This document shows positions 17,503-27,100 of a stretch of DNA of 64,000 nucleotides, in pieces; the first letter of the stretch is position 1; every line of letters starts with the position of its first letter. The notes under the pieces are model-generated. The model did no database searches. It had not been told where the DNA came from and saw nothing but the letters and a program-made list of their open reading frames with translations. Origin of the DNA: Agromyces sp. 3263 (GTDB lineage: Bacteria; Actinomycetota; Actinomycetes; Actinomycetales; Microbacteriaceae); NCBI RefSeq assembly GCF_031456545.1, contig NZ_JAVDUV010000002.1, positions 248,001-312,000 on the forward strand. Direction: 5' to 3'. The translations under genes were made by a program, and so were the position numbers.

Positions 17503-17685
17503 GCCGAGGATGTCGAGCACCAGTTCTGGTACAACATGCACACGGGCGAGGTCGAGCAGGGCTTCCAGTCGCCGGCGGTCGATCGCGTGGGGCCGTTCGA
17601 GACCCGCGCCGAAGCCGAGCGGGCGCTCGAGATCCTGCGTGCGAACAGCGCGAAGTGGGCCGAGGAAGAGGCCGAGGACCGCTGA
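17500..17685 (+). CDS. Small SPOR-like domain protein
   Basis: 61 residues, acidic. The body FWYNMHTGEVEQGFQSPAVDRVGPFETRAEAERALEIL resembles the small actinobacterial proteins annotated as SPOR-domain: a tyrosine-rich strand, a proline-glycine turn and an AEAERAL helix. True SPOR domains bind denuded peptidoglycan, but this protein has no signal or membrane segment, so it would be cytosolic and that function is doubtful. TAGGAT lies 6 nt before the ATG (leaderless). Confidence 0.75.
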   Translation: MAEDVEHQFWYNMHTGEVEQGFQSPAVDRVGPFETRAEAERALEILRANSAKWAEEEAEDR

Positions 17686-17687
17686 TC

Positions 17688-17704
17688 CTCTTCGCGCCGA
17701 AGAG
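17688..17704. terminator. Short hairpin after the SPOR-like gene
   Basis: CTCTTCG/CGAAGAG with a 3-nt loop between the convergent SPOR-like and panB genes. Only 7 bp, so a weak candidate. Confidence 0.4.
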
Positions 17705-17733
17705 TTGGCCGGCAGGCCGTGAGAGCGCAGCCG

Positions 17734-18621
17734 CTACTCGTAGCTGTGCTCGGCGTCGGGGTAGCTCCCCGACTCCACGTCTGCCCGCCACGCCTTCGCC
17801 GCACCGCTCAGGATGCCCGACAGGTCGGCGTACTGCTTCACGAACTTCGGCACGCGCCCGATCGTGAGCCCGGCCCAGTCGGTCCAGACGAGGAGCTGGC
17901 CGTCGGTGTGCGGGCCGGCACCCACGCTGATCGTGGGGATGTCGAGCAGCTCGGTGACCTGACGTGCCGCATCGGCCGGCACCATCTCGAGCACGACCGC
18001 GAACGCCCCGGCGTCCTGCACGGCCCTGGCATCGGCGAGCAACTGCTTGACGCCCTCGCCGCGGCCCTGGATGACGTGCCCGCCGAGGCCGTGCTCGCTC
18101 TGCGGTGTGTAGCCGATGTGCGCCATGACGGGGATGCCGGCGCCGACGATGCGCCGGATCTGCTTGTGGCTGCGTTCGCCGCCCTCGAGCTTCACGGCGT
18201 GGGCGCCGGTCTCCTTCATGAAGCGCACGGCGGTGTGCAGCGCCTCCTCGGGTCCGTTCTCGTAGGAGCCGAACGGCATGTCGGCGACGACGAACGCGCG
18301 CCTCACCGCGCCGGCGACGGCGCGCGTGAGGGGGATGAGGTCGTCGACCTTCACCGGCAGTGTGGTCTCGTAGCCGAAGACGTTGTTGCCGGCCGAGTCG
18401 CCGACGAGCAGGAAGTCGATGCCCGCCTCGTCGAAGATGCGCGCGGTGAGCATGTCGTAGCTGGTCAGGCCGGTGATCTTGATGCCGTCGCGCTTCGCGT
18501 TCTGGAAGTGGCGGGTGCGCACCCGCTTGGGGCCTCCGGATGCCGCGCCGCCGCCGTACGGGTTCGTCTCCACGTTCGCCGTGCTGTCGGAAGGAGTGTC
18601 GTTGACGGGCTGCTCTGACAT
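17734..18621 (-). CDS. panB: Ketopantoate hydroxymethyltransferase
   Basis: 295 residues from ATG 18621. Transfers a hydroxymethyl group from methylene-tetrahydrofolate to alpha-ketoisovalerate, first step of pantothenate (CoA) synthesis. Family markers: ITGLTSYDMLTARIFDEAG, LLVGDSAGNNVFGYETTLP (Asp ligand for Mg), VADMPFGSY, AVKLEGGE, PVMAHIGYTPQS. A roughly 40-residue Gly/Ser/Pro-rich N-terminal tail precedes the barrel, longer than in E. coli. CAGACT lies 6 nt before the ATG, compatible with a leaderless start. panC and panD are not in the window. Confidence 0.94.
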   Translation of the reverse strand: MSEQPVNDTPSDSTANVETNPYGGGAASGGPKRVRTRHFQNAKRDGIKITGLTSYDMLTARIFDEAGIDFLLVGDSAGNNVFGYETTLPVKVDDLIPLTRAVAGAVRRAFVVADMPFGSYENGPEEALHTAVRFMKETGAHAVKLEGGERSHKQIRRIVGAGIPVMAHIGYTPQSEHGLGGHVIQGRGEGVKQLLADARAVQDAGAFAVVLEMVPADAARQVTELLDIPTISVGAGPHTDGQLLVWTDWAGLTIGRVPKFVKQYADLSGILSGAAKAWRADVESGSYPDAEHSYE

Positions 18622-18708
18622 GTCGCCAGTCTGGCACACGCGGCATCCGCGCCCGGCGCTCCGCCGGCCGTTCTGCCGCTACCCTGAGAGGTGCGAGAGA
18701 GGGTGTGG

Positions 18709-20046
18709 ATGGATAAGCAGCGCGACTTCGTTCTCCGGACCATCGAGGAACGAGGAGTCAAGTTCGTCAGGCTCTGGTTCACCGACGTGGTCGGAACCCT
18801 GAAGTCGGTGGCGATCGCCCCGGCCGAGGTCGAGGGGGCGTTCACCGAGGGCATCGGGTTCGACGGATCCGCGATCGAGGGGCTGAGCCGCACGTTCGAG
18901 TCCGACCTGCTCGCCTACCCCGACCCGACGACGTTCCAGACGCTTCCGTGGCGCGGCGACATCGACCCCACGGGGCGCATGTTCTGCGACATCACGACGC
19001 CTGACGGCGAGCCGGCCGTCGCCGACCCGCGCAATGTGCTCAAGCGCACGTTGGCCCGCGCGGCCGATCGTGGCTTCACGTTCTACACCCACCCCGAGAT
19101 CGAGTTCTACCTGCTGCGTTCGTCGAAGTACGGCGAGGAGGGGCCCGTCCCCGTGGACTCGGCCGGATACTTCGACAACGTGCCCGGTGGTACCGCGCAC
19201 GACTTCCGGCGACGCAGCGTGCGGATGCTCGAGGACCTGGGCATCTCGGTGGAGTTCAGCCACCACGAGGCCGGCCCGGGGCAGAACGAGATCGACCTGC
19301 GGTACGCCGACGCGCTCACCACCGCCGACAACATCATGACGTTCCGCACGGTGATCAAGGAGGTGGCGATCGAGCAGGGCGTGTACGCGACCTTCATGCC
19401 GAAGCCGTTCTCGCAGTATCCCGGCAGCGGCATGCACACCCACCTGTCCCTCTTCGAGGGCGATGCGAACGCCTTCTACGAGGCCGGGTCGCAGTACCAG
19501 CTCTCCAAGATCGGGCGCCAGTTCATCGCGGGCCTCCTGCGCCATGCCAACGAGATCTCCGCCGTCACCAACCAGTTCGTCAATTCGTACAAGCGCCTGT
19601 GGGGCGGCGACGAGGCGCCGAGCTTCATCTGCTGGGGCCACAACAACCGCTCCGCGCTCGTGCGTGTGCCGCTGTACAAGCCCAACAAGGGGCAGAGCGC
19701 GCGCGTCGAGTACCGGGCGATCGACTCGGCGGCGAACCCCTACCTCGCGTTCTCGCTGCTGCTCGCCGCGGGCATGAAGGGCATCGAGGAGGGCTACGAC
19801 CTCCCGCCCGAGGCGGAGGACGACGTCTGGGCCCTCACCGACAGCGAGCGACGTGCCCTCGGGTACCACCCGCTGCCGGCGAGCCTCGACCACGCCATCG
19901 AGTACATGGAGGAGTCCGAGCTCGTCGCCGAGACGCTCGGCGAGCAGGTGTTCAACTACGTGCTCGCGAACAAGCGCTCGGAGTGGCGCGACTACCGCTC
20001 GCAGGTGACGACCTTCGAGCTGCAGCGCAACCTCGAGATCCTCTGA
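18709..20046 (+). CDS. glnA2: Glutamine synthetase GlnA2 (type I-alpha, not adenylylated)
   Basis: 445 residues from ATG 18709, matching mycobacterial GlnA2 which starts MDRQKEFVL. Catalytic and metal motifs are clear: GIGFDGSAIEGL, FYTHPEIEFYL, SHHEAGPGQNEID, GSGMHTHLSLF, NRSALVRVP. The adenylylation loop (xNLYxLPxEE) is replaced by DLPPEAEDDVWALT without a tyrosine, so GlnE should not control it. An AGAGAGGG site precedes the ATG; a TACCCT hexamer at 18680-18685 would give a transcript starting near 18691. Upstream GTG 18691 is in frame but less likely. Followed 11 bp later by glnE. Confidence 0.93.
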   Translation: MDKQRDFVLRTIEERGVKFVRLWFTDVVGTLKSVAIAPAEVEGAFTEGIGFDGSAIEGLSRTFESDLLAYPDPTTFQTLPWRGDIDPTGRMFCDITTPDGEPAVADPRNVLKRTLARAADRGFTFYTHPEIEFYLLRSSKYGEEGPVPVDSAGYFDNVPGGTAHDFRRRSVRMLEDLGISVEFSHHEAGPGQNEIDLRYADALTTADNIMTFRTVIKEVAIEQGVYATFMPKPFSQYPGSGMHTHLSLFEGDANAFYEAGSQYQLSKIGRQFIAGLLRHANEISAVTNQFVNSYKRLWGGDEAPSFICWGHNNRSALVRVPLYKPNKGQSARVEYRAIDSAANPYLAFSLLLAAGMKGIEEGYDLPPEAEDDVWALTDSERRALGYHPLPASLDHAIEYMEESELVAETLGEQVFNYVLANKRSEWRDYRSQVTTFELQRNLEIL

Positions 20047-20057
20047 CCCGCGACCGG

Positions 20058-23000
20058 ATGTCACGCCAGGCCCCGACCCTCGGTCGACTCGCGCGGGCGG
20101 GCTTCGACGACCTCGACTCGGCGGCGGCCGGCCTCGAGGCCCTCGCCACCGCGACGGGCGTCGACGAGGAGCGCCTGCTCGCCGCGTTCGCCCACGCTGG
20201 TGACCCCGACGAGGCGCTGGTCGCGGTCGCACGGCTGCGGGAGCGCGCGCCGCATGAGGTGGCCGTCGTGCTCGAACAGGACGCCTCGGCCGAGCGCCTG
20301 GCCCGACTGCTCGGCGCATCGCGGGGGTTCGCGGACTTCCTGATGCGTCATCCGGGCGAGGCGGGACTGCTGCAGCAGGTGCCCATGCCGCCGCCGGCGA
20401 CCGCGGAAGCGCGCGAGTCGCTCCTCGCGGCGCTCGACGACGTCGATGCTCCGCCGGCGGGCTACCTCGACGCCGCGGCATCCGCCCTGCGCGTCCGCTA
20501 CCGACGGCTGCTGGCGGGCATCGCCGTGTGGGATCTCAGCCGGGCCGACGCGGTGGAGGCCGTCGATGTCGTGGCATCCGGCCTCGCGGACCTGGCGGGC
20601 GCGACCCTCGACGCGGCGATCGTGGCCGCACGGCGTGCGATCGCCCGAGCGGATGGCGCCCCGGCTGCGCCCGGCACGTTCCCGGCCGCGGAGGTGGACG
20701 CCACCCGGCTCGCCGTCATCGGCATGGGCAAGGCCGGCGCGCGCGAGCTCAACTACGTGAGCGACGTCGACGTGATCTACGTGGCCGACTCCGCCGACGA
20801 GGAGGTCGTGTCGACGCCGCGCGCGCTCGACATCGCCACGCGCATCGCCATGATCGCGATGCGGGTCATCGCCGAGCCCGGCATCGAACCGCCGCTGTGG
20901 GAGGTGGACCCGAACCTGCGGCCCGAGGGCAAGGACGGCGCGCTCGTCCGCACACTCGACTCGCACCTGCAGTACTACGACCGCTGGGCGAAGAGCTGGG
21001 AGTTCCAGGCCCTCCTGAAGGCGCGACCGCTGGCCGGCGACGCCGAGCTCGGTGCCCGGTACGCCGCCGGCGTGGCGCCGAAGGTGTGGTCCAGTTCGGG
21101 CCGGGAGGGGTTCGTCGAGTCGGTGCAGCGCATGCGCGAACGCGTCACCGAGCACATCCCAGCCGGCGAGGTCGACGTCCAGCTGAAGCTCGGGCCGGGC
21201 GGGCTGCGCGACATCGAGTTCACCGTGCAGCTCCTCCAGCTGGTGCACGGGGCGACCGATGCCGACATCCATCAGGCCGGCACCCTGCCGGCGCTCGCGG
21301 CGCTGGCCGACGGGGGATACGTCGGACGCGAGGAGGCGGCGGAGTTCTCGCGCGACTACCGCATCCTCCGGGTCCTCGAGCACCGCCTGCAGCTGCAGCG
21401 CCTGCGGCGCACGCACCTCATGCCGCGCGGCGCCGCCGAGCTCCGCGCCCTCGCACGGTCGTCGGGCCTCGGGCGTGACGACCACGACCTGTCGGCGCTC
21501 TGGCAGTCCACGCGGCAGCGCGTGCGGGGCCTCCACGAACGCCTGTTCTACCGGCCGCTGCTGTCGGCGGTCGCGGCGTTGCCCGCGAGCGGGCTCGAGC
21601 TGACCAGCGAGCAGGCCGCGGCCCGACTCGCGGCGATCGGATTCCGCGATCCCCGCGGCGCGCTGGCGCACATCGGTGCGCTGACCGCGGGGGTGTCCCG
21701 CCGCGCCACCATCCAGCGGCACCTCATGCCGGTGCTGATCTCCTGGTTCGCGGAGGGCGCTGATCCCGACTACGGCCTGCTCGCCTTCCGGCGTCTGAGC
21801 GAGACGCTCGGCACGACGCACTGGTACCTGCGCCTCCTGCGTGACTCGTCGGATGCCGCGCTGAGGCTCACGCGAGTGCTGTCAGGGTCGCGCTTCGCCG
21901 GCGAGCTCCTCGAACGCACGCCCGAGGCGGTCGCCTGGCTCGAGGACGTCGACGAGCTGCGGCCGCGATCCCTCGCCGCCCTCGACGACGAGAAGCGCGC
22001 GGTGCTCGGCCGGCATGTCGACGCCGCGGCCGCCGCGAAGGTGTTCCGCGCCATCCGCCGCCGGGAGGTGCTGCGACTGGCCCTCTCGGCGATCCTCGAC
22101 GTGTGCACCGTCCAGGAGCTCGGTCACGGGCTCTCGGATGTCACGGAGAGCCACATCTCGGCGACGCTCACGGCCATTCGCGGCGTCGAGCCCGACGGCA
22201 TCGAGTTCGCCGTGATCGGCATGGGACGGTTCGGCGGGCGCGAGCTCGGCATCGGATCCGACGCCGACATCGTGTACGTGTTCCGGCCGACGGATGCCGC
22301 GGCCGAGGCCGCGCAGGCGCGGGCGCTGCGCATCGTCGCCGACCTCGTGCGACTGACCGAGGACGCCAGACTGCCGTTCGAGCTCGACGCCGACCTGCGC
22401 CCCGAAGGACGCAACGGCGTCGTCGCCCGCTCCCTCGACGCCTACCGGGCGTACTACGCCCGGTGGTCGCTCACCTGGGAGGCGCAGGCACTGCTGCGCG
22501 CCCGTCCGGTGGCAGGCGACACCGCGCTCCTCCACGACTTCATGGAACTCGCCGACACGGTGCGCTACCCCGAGCACCTCACCGAGCAGGACGTGCGCGA
22601 GGTGAAGCGCATCAAGGCCCGCGTCGAGAACGAACGGCTGCCCCAGGGCGCCGACCCGCGACGCCACCTCAAGCTCGGACGCGGATCGCTGTCCGACGTG
22701 GAGTGGTTCGTGCAGCTCGTGCAGCTCGAGCACGGCGCGGCGGAGCCGTCGCTCCGCACCCCGTCGACGCTCGACGCGTTGGCCGCCGCCGTGGAGCACG
22801 GACACATCCCGGCCGGCGACGCGCGCACGTTGCGTGCGGCATGGGTCTTCGCGTCGCGTGCGCGGTCATCGCTGACGCTGTGGCTCGACCGCACGACCGA
22901 CGTGCTGCCGGTGGAGCGATCGCAGCTCGAGGGCGTGGCGCGCATCATGGGCTACCCGCCCGGCTCGGCCACCCGGCTCGAGGACGACTACCTGCAGGTC

Positions 23001-23075
23001 ACCCGCCGCGCCCGTGCGGTGTTCGAGCGCGGGTTCTACGGCCTGGAGACGCGTCGCGAGCCCAGCACGGGCTGA
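20058..23075 (+). CDS. glnE: Bifunctional glutamine synthetase adenylyltransferase/adenylyl-removing enzyme
   Basis: 1005 residues. Controls GlnA1 by adding or removing AMP on its tyrosine. Two nucleotidyltransferase domains are visible: the first around residue 222 with GMGKAGARELNYVSDVDVIYV, the second near 721 with GMGRFGGRELGIGSDADIVYVF, each with the paired Asp metal ligands. Between and after them are the helical regulatory regions, including LKLGPGGLRDIEFTVQLLQL and its twin LKLGRGSLSDVEWFVQLVQL. It starts 11 bp after glnA2, so they are very likely cotranscribed. Confidence 0.95.
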   Translation: MSRQAPTLGRLARAGFDDLDSAAAGLEALATATGVDEERLLAAFAHAGDPDEALVAVARLRERAPHEVAVVLEQDASAERLARLLGASRGFADFLMRHPGEAGLLQQVPMPPPATAEARESLLAALDDVDAPPAGYLDAAASALRVRYRRLLAGIAVWDLSRADAVEAVDVVASGLADLAGATLDAAIVAARRAIARADGAPAAPGTFPAAEVDATRLAVIGMGKAGARELNYVSDVDVIYVADSADEEVVSTPRALDIATRIAMIAMRVIAEPGIEPPLWEVDPNLRPEGKDGALVRTLDSHLQYYDRWAKSWEFQALLKARPLAGDAELGARYAAGVAPKVWSSSGREGFVESVQRMRERVTEHIPAGEVDVQLKLGPGGLRDIEFTVQLLQLVHGATDADIHQAGTLPALAALADGGYVGREEAAEFSRDYRILRVLEHRLQLQRLRRTHLMPRGAAELRALARSSGLGRDDHDLSALWQSTRQRVRGLHERLFYRPLLSAVAALPASGLELTSEQAAARLAAIGFRDPRGALAHIGALTAGVSRRATIQRHLMPVLISWFAEGADPDYGLLAFRRLSETLGTTHWYLRLLRDSSDAALRLTRVLSGSRFAGELLERTPEAVAWLEDVDELRPRSLAALDDEKRAVLGRHVDAAAAAKVFRAIRRREVLRLALSAILDVCTVQELGHGLSDVTESHISATLTAIRGVEPDGIEFAVIGMGRFGGRELGIGSDADIVYVFRPTDAAAEAAQARALRIVADLVRLTEDARLPFELDADLRPEGRNGVVARSLDAYRAYYARWSLTWEAQALLRARPVAGDTALLHDFMELADTVRYPEHLTEQDVREVKRIKARVENERLPQGADPRRHLKLGRGSLSDVEWFVQLVQLEHGAAEPSLRTPSTLDALAAAVEHGHIPAGDARTLRAAWVFASRARSSLTLWLDRTTDVLPVERSQLEGVARIMGYPPGSATRLEDDYLQVTRRARAVFERGFYGLETRREPSTG

Positions 23076-23140
23076 GGCGGCGTCGAACGGCGCTCGGCCA
23101 GGGTCGCCCATCGCTCATCGTCGCCGGATCACCCAACGGC

Positions 23141-23178
23141 CGAAGGGCCCGCATCGCCGAAGCGATGCGGGCCCTTCG
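23141..23178. terminator. Bidirectional terminator between glnE and glnA1
   Basis: Perfect 16-bp stem CGAAGGGCCCGCATCG / CGATGCGGGCCCTTCG with a CCGAAG loop between two convergent genes. Confidence 0.9.
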
Positions 23179-23196
23179 TGGGAGTGCAGGGGCGGA

Positions 23197-24621
23197 TCAG
23201 ACGCCGTAGTACAGCTCGAACTCGAACGGGTGCGGACGCTGGGCCAGGGGCTTCAGCTCCTTCTCGCGCTTGTAGTCGATCCAGGTCTCGATGAGCTCCT
23301 TGGTGAACACGCCGCCCTCGAGGAGGAAGTCGTGGTCGGCCTCGAGCGCGTCGAGCACGGCGTCGAGCGAGCCCGGCACCTGGGGGATCGTCTTGGCCTC
23401 CTCGGGCGGGAGCTCGTAGAGGTCCTTGTCGACCGGCTCGTGCGGCTCGATGCGGTTCTTGATGCCGTCGAGGCCGGCCATGAGCTGGGCGGCGAACGCG
23501 AGGTAGGGGTTGCCCGAGGCATCCGGAGCGCGGAACTCGATGCGCTTGGCCTTGGGGTTCGTGCCGGTGATCGGGATGCGGATGGCCGCCGAGCGGTTGC
23601 CCGCCGAGTAGACCAGGTTGACCGGTGCCTCGAAGCCGGGCACCAGGCGGTGGTACGAGTTCACCGTCGGGTTCGTGAAGGCGAGCAGCGCGGGCGCGTG
23701 GCGGAGGATGCCGCCGATGTACCAGCGTGCGAGGTCGGACAGACCGCCGTAGCCGGCCTCGTCGTAGAACAGCGGCTTGCCGTCGTTCCACAGCGACTGG
23801 TGGGTGTGCATGCCCGAGCCGTTGTCGCCGAAGAGCGGCTTCGGCATGAACGTGGCCGTCTTGCCCCACTCGTTGGCCGTGTTCTTGACGATGTACTTGA
23901 ACTTCAGGATGTCGTCGGCGGCGTGCACCATCGTGTCGAAGCGGTAGTTGATCTCGGCCTGGCCGCCGGTGCCGACCTCGTGGTGGGCGCGCTCCAGGAT
24001 CAGGCCCGCCTCGATGAGCTTCAGCGAGATGTCGTCGCGCAGGTCCGCCTGCTTGTCGACCGGCGAGACGGGGAAGTAGCCGCCCTTGTAGGGGGTCTTG
24101 TTGCCGAGGTTGCCGCCCTCCTCGACACGGCCCGAGTTCCACGCGCCCTCCTCGGAGTCGACCGAGTAGAAGCTCGCGTTCTGCTTCACCTCGTAGCGCA
24201 CGTCGTCGAAGATGTAGAACTCCGCCTCGGGTGCGAAGTACGCGGTGTCGGCGATGCCGGTCGAGGCGAGGTACTTCTCGGCCTTCTTCGCGACCTGGCG
24301 CGGGTCCTTCGCGTAGATCTCGCCGTTGCGGGGGTTGTAGATGTCGAAGACCATGACGAGCGTGCGCTCGGCGCGGAACGGGTCGACGTAGGCCGTCGAG
24401 ACATCCGGGATCAGCTGCATGTCCGACTCGTGGATCGACGCGAAGCCGCGGATCGAGGAACCGTCGAACAGCTGGCCGACCGTGAAGAACTCCTCGTCGA
24501 CGGTCGACGCCGGGATGTTGAAGTGCTGCTGCACGCCCGGGAGGTCGGTGAAGCGGATGTCGAGGAACTTGACATCCGTCTCCTTGATGAACGTGAGCAC
24601 TTCGGACGAATCACTGAACAT
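23197..24621 (-). CDS. glnA: Glutamine synthetase GlnA1 (type I-beta)
   Basis: 474 residues; makes glutamine from glutamate and ammonia with ATP. Signatures: [59 protein letters not shown] and the adenylylation site [10 protein letters not shown] (Tyr is the AMP acceptor for GlnE). ATG 24621 gives the usual [14 protein letters not shown] start. A four-half-site GlnR-type operator lies at 24697-24734 and a TAGCGT hexamer at 24681-24686 is a candidate -10 just downstream of it, so nitrogen-responsive control by GlnR is inferred. Expression is probably from a leader of about 50 nt. Confidence 0.97.
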   Translation of the reverse strand: MFSDSSEVLTFIKETDVKFLDIRFTDLPGVQQHFNIPASTVDEEFFTVGQLFDGSSIRGFASIHESDMQLIPDVSTAYVDPFRAERTLVMVFDIYNPRNGEIYAKDPRQVAKKAEKYLASTGIADTAYFAPEAEFYIFDDVRYEVKQNASFYSVDSEEGAWNSGRVEEGGNLGNKTPYKGGYFPVSPVDKQADLRDDISLKLIEAGLILERAHHEVGTGGQAEINYRFDTMVHAADDILKFKYIVKNTANEWGKTATFMPKPLFGDNGSGMHTHQSLWNDGKPLFYDEAGYGGLSDLARWYIGGILRHAPALLAFTNPTVNSYHRLVPGFEAPVNLVYSAGNRSAAIRIPITGTNPKAKRIEFRAPDASGNPYLAFAAQLMAGLDGIKNRIEPHEPVDKDLYELPPEEAKTIPQVPGSLDAVLDALEADHDFLLEGGVFTKELIETWIDYKREKELKPLAQRPHPFEFELYYGV

Positions 24622-24696
24622 GTGACGGAATCTCCAAGAGGGGCGGGGTGGGACCGGACGGACGTGCACAGCCGCTAGCGACGCTATCGAGTCGCG

Positions 24697-24734
24697 GTTT
24701 CCCTGCCATGACGCCGATGTTTCCGCCATGTTAC
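24697..24734 (-). promoter_or_regulatory. GlnR-type operator upstream of glnA1
   Basis: Read on the minus strand, towards glnA1: GTAAC-n6-GAAAC-n6-GTCAT-n6-GAAAC, with every spacer exactly 6 nt. This matches the actinobacterial GlnR consensus of alternating gTnAC and GaAAC half-sites; only the last base of the third site deviates (GTCAT for GTnAC). It ends about 10 bp before a candidate -10 for glnA1, and its other edge is 17 bp from the -10 of the divergent RDD gene. Confidence 0.85.
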
Positions 24735-24762
24735 GCGCATGGCCGGTCGGTAGACTCGGGGG

Positions 24763-25197
24763 ATGCCTGACCCCAGCCCCCGCACCTTCGGCGAGCTCGA
24801 GCCCAGCAGGTGGCCGGGGGAGCGGCTCGGCCTTCCCGACACGGGCCGCGGCTCGGTCGGCCGCGTCGGTCGTCGCCTCGGCGCGATCGCCATCGACTGG
24901 GGCCTGGCGCTGCTGATCGCGTTGCTCTTCGCCCCGTACAGCTCGCTCACCCACTCGTGGGTGACCCTCGTCATCTTCGCGATCATGCAGGTCGTGTTCA
25001 TCCCGACCATCGGCGGTAGCATCGGCCACCGTCTCACGGGCATGCGGGTGGTGCCGCTCACCGGTGGCTGGGTCGGCGTCCGTCGGCCGATCGTGCGCAC
25101 GCTCCTGCTGGTGCTGGTCGTGCCCGCGCTCGTCTGGGACTCGGACCAGCGCGGCTTCCACGACAAGGTCGCCGGCACGGTGTTGATCCGGGTGTGA
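24763..25197 (+). CDS. RDD-family membrane protein
   Basis: 144 residues with about three membrane segments: [39 protein letters not shown], and [14 protein letters not shown]. The RDD signature is seen as [10 protein letters not shown] (Arg and Asp) and, near the end, [15 protein letters not shown]. The family is uncharacterised in most bacteria. It is leaderless by inspection: TAGACT (24751-24756), 6 nt, ATG. It diverges from glnA1 and converges on DUF4191, a usual actinobacterial arrangement. Confidence 0.88.
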   Translation: MPDPSPRTFGELEPSRWPGERLGLPDTGRGSVGRVGRRLGAIAIDWGLALLIALLFAPYSSLTHSWVTLVIFAIMQVVFIPTIGGSIGHRLTGMRVVPLTGGWVGVRRPIVRTLLLVLVVPALVWDSDQRGFHDKVAGTVLIRV

Positions 25198-25243
25198 CGA
25201 GGTCGATCGGGTGTGGCGGAGTCGAGCAGCGGTGACGGTGACG

Positions 25244-25292
25244 GCCGTTCGCCCATGGGACGGCGAACGGCATCCGCCGATCGACGGATGCC
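25244..25292. terminator. Two overlapping hairpins between convergent RDD and DUF4191 genes
   Basis: Hairpin 1: GCCGTTCGCC (25244-25253) / GGCGAACGGC (25262-25271). Hairpin 2: GGCATCCG (25269-25276) / CGGATGCC (25285-25292) with an 8-nt loop. They share 3 bases, so only one can form fully at a time. No U-tract; presumed bidirectional terminator. Confidence 0.5.
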
Positions 25293-25310
25293 GCGTGCTG
25301 CCGACCCGGG

Positions 25311-26024
25311 TCAGCGCATCTTGCCGCGCTGCGGGCGCGCCTTCATCGGGTCGATGCCCTTCGGAATGGGAAGCGCCGTCTGCAGCGAGTTCAAGCGGTT
25401 CGACACCGCGAGCACCTCGGGCTTGGTGAGCGTGCGCTTCGCCTTGCGCAGCGTCGCAGGCAGGCGGTAGAGCTCGATCGAGCCGTCGTCGTGGCCGACG
25501 GAGATGAGCGTGACGGGCACGTTCGGCAGGATCCGCGTGACCTTGCGCTGCTCTTCGTCGAGCATGCGCTTGGTGCGCGTGACCGGGCCCTCGCTGATGA
25601 GCGCGACACCGCCGCGACCGACGGCGCGATACACGGCGTCCTGCGTCTTGCCGTTCACGGCGATCGGCATCTCGTTGCCGACCCATCCGCCCCGCAGGCC
25701 GCTGCGGAGCACCGCGCCGACGGCGCCCGGCTGTCCGTCGATCTGCGCGTACGCGGCACGCTCGGCGCGACGGCCGAGGATGACGAGCGCGAGGAGGAGA
25801 CCGGCGAGCACACCGGCGACGATCCACAGGGCGATCGTGAACCCGTTGCCCTCGCCGAGCCAGAGCGCGAGTCCGAGGCCGATCAGCACGGGGACGAGGA
25901 ATCCGAGCAGCATGAGCCATTGCGCGCTCGAGTCGTAGCGGCGGGTCATCTGGAAGACCTGCCACATCTGCTTCATGCGACCCGGCTCCTTCGGAGCGGA
26001 GCCCTTGTCCTTGGTGCGTGCCAT
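25311..26024 (-). CDS. DUF4191 membrane protein
   Basis: 237 residues. After a Lys-rich N-terminus comes a two-helix membrane hairpin ([20 protein letters not shown] and [21 protein letters not shown]), then a cytosolic domain with [18 protein letters not shown] and [19 protein letters not shown]4191 is an uncharacterised actinobacterial family regularly found beside lipA. A TATCCT hexamer (minus strand 26032-26037) is 7 nt before ATG 26024, favouring that start over GTG 26030. It follows lipA by 86 bp on the same strand. Confidence 0.88.
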   Translation of the reverse strand: MARTKDKGSAPKEPGRMKQMWQVFQMTRRYDSSAQWLMLLGFLVPVLIGLGLALWLGEGNGFTIALWIVAGVLAGLLLALVILGRRAERAAYAQIDGQPGAVGAVLRSGLRGGWVGNEMPIAVNGKTQDAVYRAVGRGGVALISEGPVTRTKRMLDEEQRKVTRILPNVPVTLISVGHDDGSIELYRLPATLRKAKRTLTKPEVLAVSNRLNSLQTALPIPKGIDPMKARPQRGKMR

Positions 26025-26110
26025 GGTCACAAGGATACCGGCGGCGGACGCCGCCCCCGACCGTGTTCTCGATGGGCGGAGGCGACGTCTGGGCGCCGGG
26101 TTCTGCCGGT

Positions 26111-27100
26111 CTAGCCGACCGCCTGGGCGAAGCCGAGCGAGGCGTCCGCGAGGTGGGCGAGCTCGGCCGGCAGGGCGCGGCCCTTCGCGTGCATCGACTG
26201 CGCCCAGAGGCGCCCGGCGCGGTACGACGAGCGAACGAGCGGACCGGCGAGGACGCCGAGGAAGCCGATCTCCTCGGCCTCATCCTTCAGCTCCACGAAT
26301 TCCTCAGGGCGCACCCAACGATCGACGGGGAGGTGGCGAGGGCTCGGCCGCAGGTATTGCGTGATGGTGATGATGTCGGTGCCGGCGTCGTGCAGGTCGT
26401 GGAGGGCCTGCGACACCTCGGCCCGCTCCTCGCCCATCCCGAGGATCAGGTTCGACTTCGTGATGAGGCCGGCGTCGCGGCCCTGGGTGATCACGTCGAG
26501 CGAGCGCTCGTAACGGAACGCGGGCCGGATCCGCTTGAAGATGCGCGGGACCGTCTCGACGTTGTGGGCGAACACCTCGGGCCCGGCGGAGAACACCTCG
26601 GCGAGGTGCACGGGGTTGCCCGAGAAGTCGGGCACGAGGATCTCCACCCCGGTGCCCGGCGACTGCCGGTGGATCTCCCGGATCGTCTCCGCGTAGAGCC
26701 AGGCGCCCTCGTCGGGAAGGTCGTCGCGAGCGACGCCCGTCACCGTGGAGTAGCGCAGCTGCATCCGCACCACCGACTCGGCGACGCGTCGCGGCTCGTC
26801 CACGTCGTAGTCGGCGGGCTTGCCGGTGTCGATCTGGCAGAAGTCGCATCTCCGCGTGCACTGCGAGCCGCCGATGAGGAAGGTGGCCTCGCGGTCCTCC
26901 CAGCACTCGTAGATGTTGGGGCAGCCGGCCTCCTGGCAGACCGTGTGCAGCTCCTCGCTCTTCACGAGGCTCTGCAACTGCCGGTACTCGGGGCCCATCT
27001 TGGCGCGGGTCTTGATCCACTCTGGCTTTCGCTCGATCGGCGTCTGGGCGTTTCGGACCTCGAGGCGCAGCATCCGGCGCCCATCGGGTGCAGTGCTCAT
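26111..27100 (-). CDS. lipA: Lipoyl synthase
   Basis: 329 residues; radical SAM enzyme inserting two sulfurs into protein-bound octanoyl groups. Both iron-sulfur cluster motifs are visible: the auxiliary cluster C-x4-C-x5-C in [15 protein letters not shown], and the radical [11 protein letters not shown]. The C-terminal RSSYRA supplies the Ser ligand. Its ATG overlaps the stop of lipB by 4 nt (ATGA), so the two are translationally coupled. Substrates in this window are the E2 protein SucB. Confidence 0.97.
   Translation of the reverse strand: MSTAPDGRRMLRLEVRNAQTPIERKPEWIKTRAKMGPEYRQLQSLVKSEELHTVCQEAGCPNIYECWEDREATFLIGGSQCTRRCDFCQIDTGKPADYDVDEPRRVAESVVRMQLRYSTVTGVARDDLPDEGAWLYAETIREIHRQSPGTGVEILVPDFSGNPVHLAEVFSAGPEVFAHNVETVPRIFKRIRPAFRYERSLDVITQGRDAGLITKSNLILGMGEERAEVSQALHDLHDAGTDIITITQYLRPSPRHLPVDRWVRPEEFVELKDEAEEIGFLGVLAGPLVRSSYRAGRLWAQSMHAKGRALPAELAHLADASLGFAQAVG

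Noticed and set aside
23197..26283. 1028-codon frame fusing glnA1 to upstream DNA
   Set aside because: The upstream half is antisense or intergenic; ATG 24621 gives the exact type I GlnA start.
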